Positions 5,876 through 7,606 of a stretch of 7,606 bases of DNA are shown piece by piece. Both the position numbers and the translations under genes were made by a program. The DNA lies in contig JAUIKB010000250.1 in assembly GCA_030430975.1 (NCBI GenBank), forward strand, positions 1-7,606. The letters are read 5' to 3'. Each line of letters starts with the position of its first letter. Within the stretch, counting starts at the first letter, position 1. The DNA comes from Polyangia bacterium. GTDB lineage: Bacteria > Myxococcota_A > Polyangia > Polyangiales > Polyangiaceae. The notes below the pieces were generated by a model. The model did not search any database, was not told where the DNA came from, and was given only the letters and a program-made list of their open reading frames with translations.

Positions 5876-7009
5876 GTGATAGGTACTCGGGGTCTGTTCG
5901 GCGCGTTGGGGGTCGAGCGCTTCTTAGCTGAGTATTGGCAAAAGCGACCGCTGCTGTTGCGAGGGAGTCTGCCGGACTTCGAGGATCCGCTCGGCATTGA
6001 GGACCTCCTTGCGCTCGCCGCCGACCCCGCGATGGAGACGCGCGTCGTGGTCGAGCACGGGGAGACGCCTTGGGAGCTGTCGCTCGGACCGCTCACCGCG
6101 GAGCGACGTGCGGCGCTTCCGGAGCGCGACTGGACCGTGTTGGTGCAGGATGTGGATAAGGTCCACGCCGGGGTGGCGCGACTGCTTGAGCTCGTGTCGT
6201 TCGCGCCGGCCTGGCGGGTCGACGACGTGATGGTGAGCTACGCGGCGCCGGGTGGATCGGTCGGCCCGCACGTGGACCAATACGACGTCTTCTTGGTGCA
6301 AGGGCGTGGGCGTCGCCGATGGCAGATCGCCGAGGAGTTCGACCCAGCCTGCATCGGCGGCGCCGATCTGCAGGTGCTCGAGCGATTCGCGCCGGAACAG
6401 GATTGGACGGTCGGGCCGGGGGACGTCCTGTACGTGCCGCCGGGCGTGGCCCACTACGGTCGCGCCGTCGAGGCCTGTGTGACGTACTCGATCGGGTTTC
6501 GTGCGCCGTCGACGGTGGACCTGCTGTCGTTGTGCGCGGATCACGCGCTCGCGTCGGACACAACACCGCGGCGCTTCGTGGACTCGAGTCCAGAGGTTCG
6601 CGCCGAGCGCTATCTGATGACGGCCGAGGATGTCAGCGCGCTGTCACACCTTGCCGAGACCGGAGTGGCGCAACACCTGCAGCACGCGCTGCTGGCTCAT
6701 CTAACGACACCTAAGGACGACGAGCCGTGGACGCCGGGTTCGACCGAGCTGGAGGACCCCCCGAGCGCTGCTTTGCGCCTTGAACTCGGCGTGAGTCGAG
6801 TTTACATTGTGGGAAAAAGCGAGATCCTCTTCTCTTGCCATGGCGCTGTGTGGCAGCTTCCTCTGGAGCTACACGAAGCGATACGCGCGCTTTGCGAAAC
6901 ACGAGCTGAGCCCGAAACGGTGAGGGCCGGTTGGCGTCATGCGGCGTGGCGGCGGCTCGTCGGTCAGCTGCTGGAGGCCGGACTGGCCGCGCGTGATGTC
7001 GGCCGGTGA
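5876..7009 (+). CDS. roxA: RoxA/YcfD-type JmjC ribosomal oxygenase (L16 arginine hydroxylase)
   Basis: This 377-residue protein matches the length and layout of E. coli RoxA (YcfD, 373 residues), a cytoplasmic Fe(II)/2-oxoglutarate oxygenase that hydroxylates an arginine of ribosomal protein L16. The N-terminal EYWQKRPLLLRG (19-30) is typical of the family. The iron site is H132 and D134 in GPHVDQYDVFLVQGRGRRRW and H193 in VPPGVAHYG, corresponding to H125, D127 and H187 of YcfD. R147 falls where YcfD Arg140 contacts 2-oxoglutarate. The segment after about residue 205 holds the dimerisation region and a C-terminal winged-helix-like domain. The start is a GTG six bases after the peptidase stop, with no visible Shine-Dalgarno sequence, so translation is probably coupled to the upstream gene. 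The substrate is inferred from family membership. The symbol should not be confused with the rubber oxygenase also called RoxA. Confidence 0.93.
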   Translation: MIGTRGLFGALGVERFLAEYWQKRPLLLRGSLPDFEDPLGIEDLLALAADPAMETRVVVEHGETPWELSLGPLTAERRAALPERDWTVLVQDVDKVHAGVARLLELVSFAPAWRVDDVMVSYAAPGGSVGPHVDQYDVFLVQGRGRRRWQIAEEFDPACIGGADLQVLERFAPEQDWTVGPGDVLYVPPGVAHYGRAVEACVTYSIGFRAPSTVDLLSLCADHALASDTTPRRFVDSSPEVRAERYLMTAEDVSALSHLAETGVAQHLQHALLAHLTTPKDDEPWTPGSTELEDPPSAALRLELGVSRVYIVGKSEILFSCHGAVWQLPLELHEAIRALCETRAEPETVRAGWRHAAWRRLVGQLLEAGLAARDVGR

Positions 7010-7191
7010 GCCGGTTCTCGCCGCTGCGACTGAAAGGTTCTGCTCTGAGGAAATTTCCCGGGCACATCAACGTACAAGGTGCTACATGGCCCGCGCACAT
7101 CCTGAGGAGGGGCTCAAGGCGTGCGGGTGCCTGTGGCTCAATTGAAGTTAACGTAACGTTTTAAGACAGTTACGACGTCTGGGAGACAATC
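7010..7191 (+). promoter_or_regulatory. Intergenic region upstream of the right-edge lipoprotein gene
   Basis: These 182 bases between roxA and the next lipoprotein gene hold no convincing gene; a 19-codon ATG frame at 7086-7145 has no support. A perfect 10-bp palindrome GGAAATTTCC lies at 7049-7058. An AT-rich patch at 7141-7166 contains GTTAAC, a repeated AACGT and AACGTT, in contrast to the GC-rich surroundings, and is the best place for a promoter or operator, but no proper -35/-10 pair could be assigned. No strong hairpin plus T-run terminator for roxA was found. Confidence 0.4.
7181..7185 (+). promoter_or_regulatory. Ribosome binding site of the right-edge lipoprotein gene
   Basis: GGGAG lies six bases before the ATG at 7192, a near-ideal spacing. 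It fixes the start of the lipoprotein gene and is the best ribosome binding site in the window. Confidence 0.75.
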
Positions 7192-7606
7192 ATGAAGCTT
7201 ATCTATTCGCTCGGCTCAATAGCCTTGATCACTGTTTTCGCATCCGGCTGTTCCTCATCGGACAGCACACCCATCACCGGCACCGGTGCAACCGGCCAAG
7301 GTGCGACGGGCGGCCAGGGGGCGACCGGTGGCACCACGTCCCAGGGCGGCACGGGCGGATTCGTGGCCGGCGGCACGGCCGGTCAGACCACCGGCGGCTT
7401 CGGCGGCGTGGGCGGTTCCACCGGTGGTATGGCTGGCGTGGGCGGCTCGACGGGCGGCGCGGGCGGCTCGACGGGCGGCACAGCTGGCGTGGGCGGCTCG
7501 ACGGGCGGCACAGCCGGCGTGGGCGGCTCGACGGGCGGTACGGGCGGTTCAACCGGCGGAACCGCCGGCACGGGCGGTTCAACCGGCGGATCCGGCGGTT
7601 CGACCG
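7192..7606 (+). CDS. Lipoprotein with Gly/Thr/Ser-rich tandem repeats (C-terminal part outside window)
   Basis: The frame opens at an ATG at 7192 with a good GGGAG site and stays open to the right edge (138 codons), so the protein is truncated only by the window. The N-terminus is a lipoprotein signal (MKLIYSLGSIALITVFASGC, lipobox ASGC, lipidated Cys20). From about residue 29 the chain is almost entirely Gly, Thr, Ser, Ala and Val. It starts with GATGG-like units and from residue 73 becomes repeats of about ten residues of the type VGGSTGGTAG. This is a flexible stalk, as in the other lipoprotein in the window (2723-3721), and in such proteins a folded or Cys-rich domain usually follows; that part is not visible here. 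A proline-rich open frame on the opposite strand is a composition shadow. It stands 182 bp after roxA with its own upstream region, so it is probably a separate transcription unit. Function unknown. Confidence 0.85.
   Translation, partial: MKLIYSLGSIALITVFASGCSSSDSTPITGTGATGQGATGGQGATGGTTSQGGTGGFVAGGTAGQTTGGFGGVGGSTGGMAGVGGSTGGAGGSTGGTAGVGGSTGGTAGVGGSTGGTGGSTGGTAGTGGSTGGSGGST
7408..7606 (+). repeat. Imperfect in-frame tandem repeats encoding VGGSTGGTAG-type units
   Basis: A 30-base unit beginning GTGGGCGGCTCGACGGGCGG is repeated in frame. Copies or partial copies begin at 7408, 7438, 7459, 7489, 7519 and 7570. Those between 7438 and 7539 are nearly identical at the DNA level, while the first and last copies have diverged in synonymous positions. 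This points to recent expansion by slippage or unequal recombination, always in multiples of three. The array may continue past the right edge. Confidence 0.85.

Noticed and set aside
7383..7571. Proline-rich minus-strand frame (PPVEPPTPAV repeats)
   Set aside because: Antisense shadow of the VGGSTGGTAG repeats; the plus frame has a ribosome binding site and a lipoprotein signal.
7408..7606. CRISPR-like periodic repeats
   Set aside because: The repeats are contiguous, in frame and without unique spacers, so they are coding repeats.

Overview
The window reads as ordinary chromosomal DNA from a GC-rich bacterium, most likely a myxobacterium of the Polyangiales/Polyangiaceae type. This placement is an inference from gene style: several lipoproteins carry long Gly/Thr/Ser-rich linkers, one has a MopE-like Cys/Asp motif region followed by a DUF5648-like domain, and an M49-like lipoprotein peptidase is present. 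No rRNA, tRNA, CRISPR array, insertion sequence or prophage gene was seen. Seven protein genes fill almost all of the window, and two of them run off its ends.

Left half, all on the minus strand, in transcription order: a secreted Cys-rich lipoprotein (3721-2723); 18 bp later a RegB/PrrB/ActS-type membrane sensor kinase (2704-1370); 89 bp later its RegA/PrrA/ActR-type response regulator (1280-738); and 78 bp later a polytopic membrane protein, probably a GT-C-fold glycosyltransferase, cut by the left edge (659-1). The glycosyltransferase frame is open to the window edge. The RegB/RegA identification is strong. The kinase has six probable membrane segments, the GGPFNPF heptapeptide linked to quinone binding, a RegB-type H-box and two cysteines just after the H-box helix. 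The regulator has the single-domain receiver plus Fis-type helix-turn-helix typical of RegA. Such pairs control genes in response to redox or respiratory state.

Right half, all on the plus strand, diverging from the lipoprotein at an 81-bp intergenic region: a lipoprotein zinc peptidase related to the M49 family (3803-5869), which also has an EF-hand-like calcium loop; six bases after its stop codon a RoxA/YcfD-type 2-oxoglutarate oxygenase, expected to hydroxylate an arginine of ribosomal protein L16 (5876-7009); a 182-bp spacer with a good ribosome binding site; and the start of a third lipoprotein whose Gly/Thr/Ser-rich region is encoded by near-identical tandem DNA repeats (7192 to the right edge).

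The most interesting points are the coupling of a secreted lipoprotein to a redox two-component system, the CxxC pair in the kinase at the place where RegB has its redox-active cysteine, the EF-hand on a lipid-anchored M49-like peptidase, and the tight pairing of that peptidase with a cytoplasmic ribosomal oxygenase. I saw no clearly new defence or mobile system here.
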